Shown here: positions 1-11,560 of the stretch, piece after piece
Numbering within the stretch: the stretch's first letter is position 1
Layout of the letters: the number at the start of each line of letters is the position of its first letter
NCBI GenBank assembly: GCA_951217055.1
Contig: OX578276.1
Span: forward strand, 74,763,144 to 74,827,143
Direction: 5' to 3'
Source of the DNA: Gerris lacustris
Lineage: Eukaryota > Arthropoda > Insecta > Hemiptera > Gerridae
Length of the DNA: 64,000 bases
The notes under the pieces: model-generated
The model's database searches: none
The model's input: the letters and a program-made list of their open reading frames with translations, nothing else
Told to the model about the DNA's origin: nothing
Position numbers and translations under genes: made by a program

Positions 1-2580
1 TAACTGATATCGGCTGGTTGGGATGAATGAATAGTTTAAACACAACGTATAACATCCAACATTCCATTCAAATTCTTACTTAGCTAACAGTTTCACAAAA
101 AACACATTTCCAGATTCCTCGAATTTATACATCTTTGGAAAAAGTCAAGTCAGTTTAGTACAGTATAATATTTACGCTTAACTATAACGGACCTGACTAC
201 CTCGGTCTTTAAATTTTTCAAAACTCGATAAAGAAATATCTTCCTTTTATAACACCCTACCGACTTTTAAAATATTCTAAATGAAATTGAATCATTTTTA
301 ATAGTTGAACAATAATTTAAATTATATGTTTAGCGGCTATATTTATTTCACTTATACTTGTATTTTTTATTTGTATCCTACTGGTGTGTGTAACCGTACA
401 AATACTGTAATTAAAAAATACAAAATTTCAATCAAATTTCTCGGTATAACTTATTCAAGATAAAAGCTTCTTTAAAAAAATAAAAAATAAATGGTTACAT
501 AAAAAAATTAGTTGGTATAATAACTCGATGAAAAAAAATTACATTTAGAAAAACAACTAATAAATTCAAAGAGAATATCGATGCTTAATACTTAAGAACG
601 TTTTTCCCTTTTTATTATTTCACTAAGATAATCAACGGCGTTCAGAGAACTTAGGATTTAATAGAGGTAAGAATGTTGGACAGTTGCCATCATAAACAAA
701 ATAAAACGCTGAAAAGCAAATAGATTAGAAATAAGAAGCGTTACATTCAAATGCCTTTTAACATAACGAAACTGCACAAAATATTATACTTATAAGGCGA
801 AAAAGAAGCGAACAAATTAAATAATATAAAAATTAATATGTAAATAAGAAAGCAGTAGGGACTCCTGTGTGGTCTAAGATTACAATCTGTCACGTTTGAA
901 AGTCTCGATATTTCATTGACCCTTCAGATTAATTACAATTTTCTGCTTTATTTTTTATTTGTTTTGTTTTATTAATTAGTTATTTCATGCAATAAAGCTT
1001 AAGTTGATTGCGCTCCTGGAAAAAGCATTTAGTTTAATAAGTCGTGTAGCTCATACTAATTGTATTAAAGTTGGAATATAAATAACACTCTCCCTGGAAT
1101 CCGAGTAAAAAACAACAATATCTGAGCTCGGAACTCAAAGGTGACTTGCTCATATACTAATGATCTCATTAAAAACTCATAAAGTTTATAATAAATATGT
1201 ATTTAAGGACAATATATAAATAGTAAAAGTGATCCCAGATTAGAAACAAGTTTACATAAAATAACCAATCCTCATAATGATATACAATTACTGATAACAG
1301 AAAAACTAGTAGGTATGACAAACTATAGTAGGTAGCTAATAAAAAAATTGCAAATGCTTTACATCATCGTTAAAATATTATTTTAATATTCATCATCGTG
1401 AAATATATCAGTAATTAATTTTCTATTGCGGTATGACAATAAACTGATCAATTATTATCCTTCCGATTTTCAGCGAATAATTTTAAAACTCACATAAAAT
1501 TACATTACATAAAATTGTACTACCAAATAATTAAAGTTCGTTACAAGAACAACGTGCAAATGAGTATAGAAAGTCTATTAATATTTAAACCAATATAAAA
1601 AAACCTAATAATATTCATTAGGTAATTTTTAATTTAAATTAAATAGAGTAATTATGGTCCAGGAGATAAAGTGCAAAAATGTAACTGACTAACATGAAGC
1701 AAACATTTTGTACAAGTTAATCTTTTAGTGCCTTTTAAGGATATGAGGTCGTCTATTTTTAAGAATAATTATTTGAATAGTTAAAAGTAAAATATTTAGG
1801 GAATCTCTTTTGAACTTTTTGAAATAAATAATCTCGAAAGTAGAGAAGCAATATGATCAAAAATAATCATTTATCATATGGGATAGGAACGTTATCGATA
1901 TAATCTCAAATTTATGTACGCACGTAACTCATATATTTATATTGTGAGGGTTTTATCTGCCGCTATGCACTTCCATATCAGTGAATTACTTTAAACCCAA
2001 TATTTGAAAGTACAATATCCTCCGTGAAAGATTACAGCAAGATATGATCCGCGAACGGAAATAAAATTCCAACAAGTTTTATTAAAATATACACCTTATT
2101 AGAATTTTATGTAAAACGCGCAAAGCAACGAATGGTAGGTATCTTAAACAACTGCTAAGAAGTTGTTTGGTTTTTTTCAACCAAAGTATTGAGATAAACA
2201 AATTATTGGTACGACAAACTCGAACACAAATTTTAATATTTTGATGGATTTGAGCGTTCAAAAAGAGGTTGTACAAAAAGTCTGTCTATTCATTTAAATA
2301 ATTTTGCCGGGAATAATATAGTTTCCGAGATATTAATGAAAATAAATCTTATTTGGCTGAAAATCTAAAGTTTTCAACAATCACTTATTAAACAACACAA
2401 AATAATTTTAGTAATACATTAACTAAATTATTAACTATTTAATATTATATGTATACTATATATATATGAAAGGTTTTGTTCGAAATTTTCACACCGATTT
2501 TTGGAATGTAATGTATTATGATGAACTAAACAATTTGAATATGAATTAACTCGAATATTCCGCACTCGATCGAAGACACC
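1..2580. other. AT-rich non-coding DNA, no gene seen
   Basis: Strongly A+T-rich sequence with short homopolymer runs and no open frame of convincing composition. A minus-strand frame at 2082-2276 is short, low in complexity and typical of chance in AT-rich DNA. The only recognisable element is a diverged dispersed-repeat copy at 1656-1758, listed separately. Confidence 0.6.
1656..1758 (+). repeat. Diverged copy of a dispersed repeat (also at 57.5-58.0 kb)
   Basis: This stretch shares ordered blocks with 57500-57605 (same strand) and 57940-58040 (opposite strand). The blocks are a GTCCAGG-like start, GACTAACAT(C/G)AAGC, an ATTTTGT block, GTGCCTTTTAAG and ATATG(A/T)GGTC. The three copies are clearly related but diverged, so this is an old repeat. 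I see no terminal repeats or coding potential in this copy. The class is unknown. Confidence 0.6.
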
Positions 2581-2589
2581 GCACACCGC

Positions 2590-2711
2590 GAAGTTCCTAC
2601 CGGAACTTCATCATGATTAAATAGAGTTAATCATGATGAGGTGATAGTTAAAGAGGATTATTGTAGTAAAGAGCCACAGTAATGAGGGAACAGGCCAGTG
2701 CCCTAATCCTC
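2590..2711. other. Cluster of small hairpins
   Basis: Two adjacent hairpins: GAAGTTCC (2590-2597) pairs with GGAACTTC (2602-2609) over a 4-base loop, and CATCATGATTAA (2609-2620) pairs with TTAATCATGATG (2627-2638) over 6 bases. An outer pair, GAGGATTA at 2653-2660 and TAATCCTC at 2704-2711, follows. The patch is GC-richer than its surroundings. It may be a worn terminal-inverted-repeat element or a structured regulatory patch. Function is not known. Confidence 0.45.
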
Positions 2712-2799
2712 ACGCATCGGCGTACTAGGCACTCCATTTAAAATATTAAATAATTAATATAAAAATACCATTTTTGAAAACTGGTCTTATTTTCAACTT

Positions 2800-2933
2800 T
2801 TTTTTTGGTTTATGTTTCTTCACCATGGAATTGTTTCCATGTGCAATATTTGGGGAACATTGAAAGACGGGAAGTGGTTCAAAATTGGGATAATAGGTGT
2901 GCGATGAAACTTAAAAAGCAAAGAAATATGACG

Positions 2934-2967
<34 letters not shown>

Positions 2968-3115
2968 TTTTTTTTTTTTTTTGTTTCAGTTTTATTTACC
3001 TTACTTGTTACCATGTGCAAAATTTATGGGAGGGTTGAAATACGGGAAGTGGTTCAAAATAGGGTAACGGAAACGTGCGATGATACTTACAAAGCAAAGA
3101 AATATAAGACCAGTA
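2800..3115. repeat. Two-copy tandem duplication, 174-bp period, with T tract
   Basis: A segment around 2826-2934 recurs around 3000-3110. Shared blocks in order are CCATGTGCAA (2837 and 3011), ACGGGAAGTGGTTCAAAAT, GTGCGATGA and AAAGCAAAGAAATAT. A nearly pure T tract (about 2936-2982) separates the copies. Read on the minus strand this would be a poly(A)-like tail, so an old retroposon end is possible, though no second end was found. Open frames across here only translate the homopolymer. Confidence 0.65.
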
Positions 3116-3365
3116 AAAATACATCACTTCACTACACAAAAATGTCTGCTTGTATCAGGTTGAAATTTTACATGCCTGTAACAATTTTACTTTAGACGAT
3201 GTACATGAAGTTTAATTAAAATCTTTAGGTTAGAACGTAATATGTCGGTAAATACGTTGTTTTCTTTTTTAATGGTTAAGGTCCGCTGTAATAAATGTAG
3301 CGATCTTTAACATAGCGGTGTCTGTGTTGGTTTTACTAAAAGAAATTATTTAAAAAAGTCATTGA

Positions 3366-3617
3366 ATGAAGTTAGAATTTTTCCCCGTCCTAAAATTCCA
3401 ATTTTACATTCGAAGCTTACTTTTACACGAGCGTGGCGCGCGAACGCTTAGGCGGATAACGTTGTCCAACGAACTCGTCCTGGGCATTGGGAAAATAAAC
3501 ATGTGTACCAAAATCGGTCATATTTTACTCAAATTATCGTCAACGGGCGATTTCGTAAAGGTCGGTTTTGTGACGGTCATTGTTTTCGGATTCACGCCTT
3601 GGCTCCAGACGCTGTAA
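3366..3617 (+). other. GC-richer patch with an 83-codon open frame, not recognised
   Basis: Between about 3410 and 3630 the base composition rises above the AT-rich background and includes several CpG dinucleotides. An ATG-started frame of 83 codons runs through it, but the first part lies in AT-rich DNA, no domain is recognisable and there is no splice or poly(A) context. It may be a fragment of a transposable element or a conserved non-coding piece. I do not call it a gene. Confidence 0.15.
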
Positions 3618-3619
3618 GC

Positions 3620-5440
3620 TGTAACGTGCCATAAGGAACTTAATTCCTAAATATTATTTTTTAATAACGGAGCTTTCGAGATTACTCCCTTGTTCTTAAG
3701 CAAAACAATGAATTTATTTTACACTGTCAAACTAAAATAAAGTCTAATTTTTAATTACACAGATATAAGCTTATCGTCATACAACATTATTTGTACCTAT
3801 ATATACTTAATGAAACATGTAAATTATCATAGCAATTCAATCTATCTTGACTCGTTACTTTCTTTAATTAGGATATTTATAAATTTCTAGTCTGCAAATG
3901 ACCTAGCCTCGAGATTATTCTCTGACTGCATCTTCCATTTCAAGACATTCTAAATGAATAGCTCTAATTTGCCGAATCTTAAGATAATTGAAGCAGAGAT
4001 CATAAATGGATTTATGTTTATATTGTAAAGAATACCTCATGGATAAATTATTTCTAGTTTGCATTTAAATTCAGTAATTTAATTCGAGATCAAATACTTC
4101 CTGTTTGTAAACAAGAAAGTTTGAATGATAGTTAAAAAAAATAAAGTAATAAACACATCGAATTAATTAAAACAGATGAATGCGTGGGAAGGTAACAGAT
4201 ATAAGGAGAGATAAAGTACGGCGTGAGCGCCAGAGGATAAATCCGTAGCTTTACATGATTTAACTTATAATACCAATAACTAAGAGTTATATTCGCATAT
4301 CTCTTATTATATTCATATAATTATAACTATGTTTTCCTTTCCCTAATTAGCAATGCATTCTCGACACAAACTTGTCGTATCAATATTTAAAACTTTATAA
4401 GCGAATATATTTTAATTCATAATCCATTGAACTTTTATAACTAAAATAACAAACTAGCATCACGAATTTTTATAAAATCTAAAATCCAAATAAATAAATA
4501 TGAGGTTGCAAATTTAAAATTCAAAATAAAAACAAAAATGAACACAGTTAATTATGTCAAAGCTATCTTTTAAGTACCTATTGCAGAGATTTTTTTTTGT
4601 TTACTGATTAACATGCTACTTATAATATATTGCTCACATTTAAACACCTTTAACCTTTAGGATAAAATTGAGAAACTTTAAAGAAATATAAATTAATAGC
4701 ATATCTAGGAGATACTAAGATAAGTTACACGTCATTGGCAAATGAAAGAGAAGTAAGTACTCTTTAAGTGTGTTAAGTTGAAAGTCAATTACATCGAAAT
4801 GCCTCGGTACTTTCTTATACAGGGACAGGTAACTGCAATTCTTTCTCCTTAAGCATTATATAAACAATGTCAGCACTCTTTAAACCGACTTATCAGATCT
4901 ACATCTGAATAAAACTAAATGTACTTCTTTTTATTTTGTTATTATTAAGTTTATTGTCAAACATCACTAACAGTATTACTTATCAAGTAACAGTATAGCT
5001 TACAAGTGACAAAGAAAAAGTGGTGGATACGGGTTTTTATTAAATATTTACGAAAACAAATATCGTTAAATAGTTAAATAAGTAAATGAATTCGAGAGGA
5101 AGTCGAAAAAAAATATGTGGAGGGTTGAGATAGAGTCTATGTGGAAAATAAAAGTTAAGGAATCGAGTTTTATAGGGATAAAACATTTTCATTTATTAAA
5201 TACTTTAGAGGTCCTAATGATCATCAGTGCTCTACGATCTTGGAATTCATTGTATTTTTATCGTTGAAGGATGAATCTTAGATTAATATTACCAACCTAA
5301 TCTAGTCAGACAAAGCGTTAAGTAGTATTAAATTTTCATTTAGAAATAGACTTATAGTACGTTTAATCTTTGTGAATCAACCATTATGGTAAACACTTAA
5401 AAAAAACATATTTTGAGTTATTAATAATATTATCATTATT
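3620..5440. other. AT-rich non-coding DNA, nothing distinctive
   Basis: No open frame, tRNA-like block, long repeat or inverted repeat is visible beyond the short A/T runs expected from base composition. Confidence 0.55.
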
Positions 5441-5948
5441 CGTGCGGTGTGAATATCTTGAAAGATGTGGACATAATAAGTCGAGTAGAATAAGAAGTCT
5501 TCATAATGTGAACATCTCGTAGAATGTGAAGTCTTTGGAATGTAAAAATCTTATAGCATGTGAAGATCTAGTGAAATGTGATGACTTCGTGGTGTGAAGA
5601 TGTCGTAGAATGTGAAGTCTTCGCAATGTGAAAATCTTATAGCATGTGAAGATCTAGTGAAATGTGAAGACTTCGTGGTGTGAAGATGTCGTAGAATGTG
5701 AAGTCTTCGCAAGGTGAAAATCTTAAAGAATGTGAAGATCTATATAGTCAAATGGGATGTCTTCGTGGTGTGAAGATGTCGTAGAATGTGAAGTCTTCGC
5801 AATGTGAAAATCTTATAGAATGTGAAGATCTAGTGAAATGTGAAGACTTCGAGGTGTGAAGATGTCGTAGTATGTGAAGTCTTTGTGGTGTGAAGATAAT
5901 AAAGAATGTGAATATCTCGTGAAATGTGGAGAACCCAGATGGTGTGAA
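5440..5948. repeat. Minisatellite with 86-bp higher-order period
   Basis: The tract is built from roughly 17-22-bp submotifs of the type AATGTGAAGATCTAGTG. The submotifs are ordered into a longer unit. The marker TGTGAAGTCTT begins at 5525, 5611, 5697, 5787 and 5873, giving spacings of 86, 86, 90 and 86 bases. The 90-base unit carries a small insertion near 5745. Submotifs include the self-complementary GAAGATCTTC and GAAGACTTC types, so strands could fold. Outer copies at both edges are degraded. The tract is non-coding and of unknown function. Confidence 0.9.
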
Positions 5949-5949
5949 A

Positions 5950-7450
5950 ACTTTAACTATATTAATGCATCACCGTATTTCTCCCCCTTTTCTTATTAAA
6001 ATAATTACGTGGGGTCCTTTACAAAAGTCTAAGGTTGATACATCGAAAAAAGTTGTTTATAGTTAGTAGCTTTATTTTTATTACTCGTATATTGCGAGTC
6101 TTTTACCTCAAATAAAACTCAGTATATTTTTTTAGGTAAATATTAGTAGGTATAGGTTGACATAATATCTTCTTATCAAATGCTTGACCATAAATTTATT
6201 TTATCAAAAAGTAAGGACCGTCTTTTTTCTAAAGGACACGATATGCTTAATTCTTTTGCTCTTTCGGTTGACTTTAGTTCTTTAAGAGTTTTAAGTTGAT
6301 AAGTTTTCTTTAATTGTTATCTTTATAAATGACATAAATTGAACATGACGCACGCACATGACTTGCACATTAAATATAAAAGAGAAAATATTCAAAAAAA
6401 TAAGTAGAAGTAACCCTTTTTAAAATAATTCCGTATAAACTAAAAACCAGTATATTAAAAGATAAATGTATTATTAGTAACATTGTATTCATTTAAAAAA
6501 TTATAACATAAAAATAATTAAAGAGTGTTGTAATGATATAGAAGGGATTCAATTTAAAGAGAAGATTATATTTTTAAAATGTACTTTAATATATAGAAGC
6601 AATGGAATTATTTAATTAGACTTTAATTACTAAGCAATAAATAACAATTTTGAACTCGAGGAGCATCAAATTATGCAAAAAGGGGGTATTAAAGTCACTC
6701 TACGTGCAGCGGGTCACTCGTTTTATGAAGGACTACAATTAATTATTATATAAACAGGTTTCTTATTAATTGAGGCTATTAAAAAGAGTTTAGGGTTACT
6801 TAAGAGCTGTCAACGATGGACGACTTCAATTATACGAGCAACCTGCTATTCAAATAGCAGGCAAGATTATTAAATTTGCATGTGAGAAAGAAAAAAAGAA
6901 TTCATATTCACAACTTATGACTTTACAAATAAAATAAATAGTTATTATGTACACTATATTTTTTATATTATAGCTTAACTTACGATTATAAATGTCTACA
7001 ACAAATTATGTATAGAAAACCATTTATATAGAATAAACATAATATAGAAATATAAAACTATTTCCTTATTTATTAAATAATAATACATGAATGGAGTAAA
7101 TGTAATAATTTTAAATAAATAATTTGAAAATAATTTTGTTCACCATCCCAGAATTTTACCATATTAAGTATAGAAATCAAAGCAAGGTTACGCAAATATA
7201 TATTTACGTGGTTAACAACATTATTTAAGATAATTAACTACAGTTAACCTAATTAATTACTGTTAAGTTAACTTATTAGGATAATTAATTACTGTTAAGG
7301 TAAGATTTAAGTTAATTTATTTGGTACTGATTTACTGGTACTGAGTTAGTTACAACTAACTACTTATTATTTAGAATTTTTATTAAATAAAATGATTAGG
7401 GGTTTCTCATTGAGTAGGGGAGTTTTTATTGATCAATAAAAGTTCAAAGT
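5950..7450. other. AT-rich non-coding DNA with a small hairpin and a short duplication
   Basis: No gene is seen. CCTGCTATT (6842-6850) pairs with AATAGCAGG (6853-6861) over a 2-base loop. Near 7218-7300 the words TAATTAACTACAGTTAA and TAATTAATTACTGTTAA are repeated in tandem with variation. The rest is AT-rich without visible structure. Confidence 0.5.
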
Positions 7451-7461
7451 TAGTCACAATT

Positions 7462-7751
7462 GAGGGAGCTAGCGTAGCCGTGTGGGTTAAACCACGTCTG
7501 CTCGGCCATCACTGAATCTCGAGTGGATCGAGACGGGGTTCGATTCCTCGCCGTGACACTCTGATTTATATGGCTCACTATTGATCACATCATACTCGCT
7601 TTGGCGGTACTATGTACGCAGAGATATGATGTGTGAAGTGGCTGGAACTCTCTACCGCGGGGCGTAAAAAGGGCCTAAGTGATGGCCTAATTGCAAGGTT
7701 CGAACAAGTGGTTCGTCCTACCCGTCCTAGTAGAAAGTACTAGACTACTAC
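7462..7751 (+). mobile_element. tRNA-derived SINE with 11-bp target-site duplications
   Basis: The first ~95 bases look like a tRNA-derived promoter head. An A-box-like TAGCGTAGCCGTGTGG lies at 7470-7485 and a consensus B box, GGTTCGATTCC, at 7537-7547. A tRNA-unrelated body of about 190 bases follows, ending in a TACTAG/CTACTA-rich tail rather than poly(A). The element is flanked by perfect direct repeats of TAGTCACAATT at 7451-7461 and 7752-7762, the expected footprint of LINE-assisted retroposition. Intact duplications and promoter boxes suggest a fairly recent insertion. RNA polymerase III transcription would run on the + strand. The family name is not known to me. Confidence 0.85.
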
Positions 7752-7762
7752 TAGTCACAATT

Positions 7763-8560
7763 AACAAGTTTTTAGTCATAAGTTCACTTATGACAATTCC
7801 TACTTATAAGAGGCAACCAGAACAAAAAACTAGTATTAGGTGTGAAAATTAAAAAAAAAATGTCTTATTTTTTGAGGTCCACAAAATCATGGTCAAAAAT
7901 AAATCTTATAGGTACAGTTTTCTGTGAAATCCTGTCCTACTTCGGTTGACGGTTAAAATTAATATTTTTTACTCTTTAGTCTTTAACTACCGGAGTTACT
8001 CTTTGTTATTAGTATGTTGAGAGGAGAGTTAATGCGTTACAATTCCACAAGCACAGTCAAGGATTCCATTTGGCCGTAGACCTATGCTGTTTAATTTTCT
8101 TGAAGATTTGAAATTTCGATCGTATTATCATAATGACATGGCTAAAAAGGTAAAAAAAAAACAGTGGCCAGATAAAATTTCAAAAATATTTTAAAACTTT
8201 CAGTAGTTCCAGAGTCCAAGTAACAGTACATTTTTAGCCTATTTGTTTTGTTTATTTAAGCACTCACTTAAAACATTTGAACGCTTCTTAAAACATTTTG
8301 GGAGCACCAAACGAATGTAGAAACAATAACAGAATGGTAGTTCTGCGCTATCTAATTAAGTGTCCAGTATCTATTTGCTAACTACCTATATACTTATAGG
8401 ATAAGGATAAGGCTATTCTTCTAGTTATGGGCATGTAAACAAGGGAAGTAAATGAGAACGACATGTAAATGTATATACTATTTACAAACTAGTTATGGAT
8501 AGATTATACTTCTGGTTTAATGTATGTAAATAAATGAACGCTAGATGTAAGTGTGAGTAT
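7763..8560. other. AT-rich non-coding DNA
   Basis: No coding frame or repeat boundary is evident. A short imperfect direct repeat (CTTAAAACATTTGAACG then CTTAAAACATTTTGGG) occurs near 8268-8302. Confidence 0.5.
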
Positions 8561-8564
8561 TCAG

Positions 8565-8765
8565 GAGGGGAGATAGTTAGTGTGCTAAAGGGGTAGTACT
8601 AGAGGAAGGATCAGGTAAGGATAAAGAGAGGGTGGGTATCCTTAGGCTGGGGGCGGGGCCAAACTACCCCCACCTATCTGATGTACCTCAGTCTTGAAGC
8701 GGAACGCGCAAAGGTACCAGCTCCTGCCACCCGGACCCAGCTCTTTACATCACATCTCTATACTA
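8565..8765. promoter_or_regulatory. GC-richer patch with GC-box, candidate cis-regulatory element
   Basis: A compact GC-rich patch in AT-rich DNA. It contains GGGGGCGGGGCC at 8649-8660, which matches the GC-box bound by Sp1/KLF zinc-finger factors, plus CACCT/CAGGT words near 8614 and 8670 of the type bound by Zn-finger or bHLH factors. No TATA-plus-start arrangement, splice-bounded open frame or TIR is visible. Regulatory function is inferred only from composition and motif content. Confidence 0.25.
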
Positions 8766-8769
8766 CGTA

Positions 8770-9990
8770 AATCAGGTACCCAATTTAAATAATCCATTTT
8801 ACAATGATAATTAATTTAATATGTAAAAATAATTACGAAATATGAAAAAAAAAAAAAATAAATAATAAAACAAATACAAGATTAATAGAAATATTTATAT
8901 ACATATACAAATTTATTTTAAAATATTTAACTTAATATAAAAAAAAAAAGTATGCTTGGGGAAAATAATTACATTTCTTGTTCATTTTTTTTTTTTTTCA
9001 TATTTCTTTTTTTAAATTTAATTGTTTGGTAGCTTTTCTTTTTTTTTTTTACGAATGTATGTATTAATGTTTTATTTAATCAATTTTCTTTATACAAATC
9101 AAGTTTTGTTTATAAATTTTTCAAAACCGAAACACGGTACATTATCGATAAGAGTAAAAATAAGTAAAAGAGTGGGGGTAGTACTTGCGTAATTGCACCA
9201 TATGGTCGAATAATTTAGGCAAGAAACGGTTTGATTTGAGTATTTTCCTTATCAGTGAGGTAAAAGAAGAAGATGAATATGTAGATAAGAGATATAGGGT
9301 GAAATATAAGGTTGCTTGGATCAACAGGTGTTTTGTTAGTGTTAAAAGATTGAGTCAGGGAGAGGGGAAGGTTACCTGCGGGGTTATAACGCTTTGAACC
9401 GCGTCTTTACCTAACCATATATACTAGCACTGGACCATCCAGTAAACTTATCGATATTCTCGTCGGTTCTACTTAAGACTTTAAGACAGTATAAAGATTT
9501 GGAAAAAATAAACAGCTTCCAAATAAGGATTTTAAGCTAATTCAAATTAAAAAATAGCTACTAATTTCTAATAGCAAACATTTGCACGTACTTAAACAAG
9601 TTCGAACACCTAGTTAATTATTTCAACAGAGATTAGAACTTACAGAGATAAACTAAGGAGAAAAATATTTTCAGTTTATGGCCAGACCACAATTTCAAAA
9701 GTTTAAATTCATCCTGCATTAATCATTAATTAGTTTTTATTCTTTTTAAAACAAATTGGTTAGTTTTAAAACATATGGGTAATATAATTTGACAATTTAT
9801 TGATCGTTTTACATATAGAATTAAAACATTCCATAGAACTATAGTTTTCGGTTTTATTTAGCAATCGGTACGCAACCTCGTTTTGATATACACGAAATCA
9901 GTTTGCTGAAAACAAGGTACCTATATCGACTATAGACTTTAGATTTTAGAAAAGTAGTTGTCATAAAAGTAGATTCATTTGCCTATTGCC
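8770..9990. other. AT-rich non-coding DNA with A and T runs
   Basis: Several A and T runs of 10-14 bases lie between 8840 and 9050. Overlapping short frames on both strands at 9142-9397 are open only because a purine-rich strand lacks stops. I see no domain and no gene. Confidence 0.5.
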
Positions 9991-9992
9991 CT

Positions 9993-10064
9993 TATTTAAT
10001 CGTATTTGATAATACTATATGTATATTTAATCGTATTTGATAATATTATATATATATTTAATCG
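9993..10064. repeat. 31-bp tandem repeat, about 2.3 copies
   Basis: TATTTAATCG starts at 9993, 10024 and 10055, a 31-base period, with TATTTGATAATA in the two full units. This is a short local duplication with no further context. Confidence 0.75.
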
Positions 10065-11390
10065 TTCAGAGAAAACCTCAAAAGCGAGACTGGTACAACT
10101 TCCTGATATAGTGTCAATTCTAAATTATTGATTACACTAGAATACTGAAGGGATCATTTTAAACATACAAAATATTTAAAAAGAACATGAAAGAGAGCTC
10201 GAAACTCAGATGAGGTTTCCTCCTATATATATGTTATAATAGACATATCACCAAAATAGTCAATTTTATTTCAGGTAATGCTGATATAATCCAAATCGAT
10301 GTTATTGCAATGGGCTAGACGTAAATATATTTTATAAATTATTAGCAAATAATAAAACACAATTTGGCTCAAGTTAACATAAATAATAATATTAAAATAA
10401 TCATATTTAACTTTTACTACTTAAAGGTAAAAACCAGATTCATAGGTTACTGAATGAGATAAGAAAAAAAAAAAATTCCAAATCTGAAGAGTTCAAATAC
10501 TGAAACGTCGATCATGCCAGGGTTCAATTTGTAGCTTTTTGACAGCGCGTAAAACAGCCTTAAAAGAGGAAAATAAAACAATTTATTGTTAAAATAAATA
10601 TAAGATAAACCTGCGGTGAATTCAAAGTATAGTAGCGCAGACAGAACTTATGATTGAATTATACAAACGATTTTCCTTCGATAAACTCAAAAGAATTGTC
10701 ATTCGCTATGTGCTGTTTGGAAGTTAAAAAAAAAAAAATAATCAATAAATTGACTTAATCCAATTTGCGGAATTATAATAATGCTGACGCCAAAAACGGC
10801 AATGAGATGTCCCAGAAGTATAGAGGTTAAAGTGACAGCTTACGGTGCAAAAGGAGTCGTATTCAATTCCAGGAACGGTTGATAATAATTGCCCAACGAA
10901 AATGAACAAACACCGAAATAAATAGAAGGAATGGCGCAGTTAGCAGTAGAAATGACGTGTCTAGAAACACAATCGGTGGTAGAGAAGAGTATTTACACCT
11001 CCTTATGTGTTATTTAGTAAATAACAATCAAGAAAAAGAACAATGTCCAATAAATAATATTACCAAACACAATTGTCATCAAATTATTTAAATTGGGTAC
11101 AAATTCGATATTAATGATGTGACATCACATTAAAATTACAAATTAATAATTAAAATAACTTGTTAGTTAAAAGGGTAAAAATGTTGTCCGTTAATAATAT
11201 AAACATACGTTATCAAGATCTTTAAAAAAAAAAATTGGTTGCCATCTCTTTCTCTCTTTTAAAGAAACGGCTAAGGTAGAAAAGCGAAGATTCGAAACTA
11301 CAACTTCCTGAGTGCAAAACAAGGTTTATGAATGTGTGTAAAGGTTTATATGTCAGCTGAGAGAGTAAGGTTTTCAGTAAGGGAAGGCGA
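10065..11390. other. AT-rich non-coding DNA
   Basis: No credible gene. A degenerate tRNA-like block near 10825-10880 was considered and not accepted as a SINE. The minus-strand frame at 11222-11410 is not recognised. Confidence 0.45.
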
Positions 11391-11394
11391 TGTG

Positions 11395-11560
11395 TGGACA
11401 GGTGGTCCACCCACGCTACATCGCCTCTGAGTCAGTCACGTAGATTTGCATAAGGGCACACCGTGAGACGTCACACGTCCGAGCCGATAAGGAAACTAGT
11501 TGACAAGGCGCCAAGTTCTAACTAAGAATCACCTTTAAGTCTCGTCTAGGGTCAAAGTAC
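11395..11560. promoter_or_regulatory. GC-richer patch with POU octamer, candidate cis-regulatory element
   Basis: The patch is less AT-rich than its surroundings. It contains an exact ATTTGCAT octamer (11444-11451), the classical POU-homeodomain site, followed within about 25 bases by GACGTCAC, a CREB/ATF-type word. GTCCACCCA near 11405 is one base from the Gli/Ci site. Clustered motifs in a composition island suggest an enhancer, but any of them could occur by chance. There is no open frame. Confidence 0.25.

Noticed and set aside
2805..3195. Frames rich in Phe or Lys around the T tract
   Set aside because: Translation of a homopolymer inside a tandem duplication. No conserved part outside it.
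5440..5948. CRISPR-like array
   Set aside because: The repeats are contiguous variants of one motif with no unique spacers, in a eukaryotic context. It is a minisatellite.
10825..10880. Possible degenerate tRNA-derived head
   Set aside because: The B-box-like word is too far from consensus and there are no flanking duplications.
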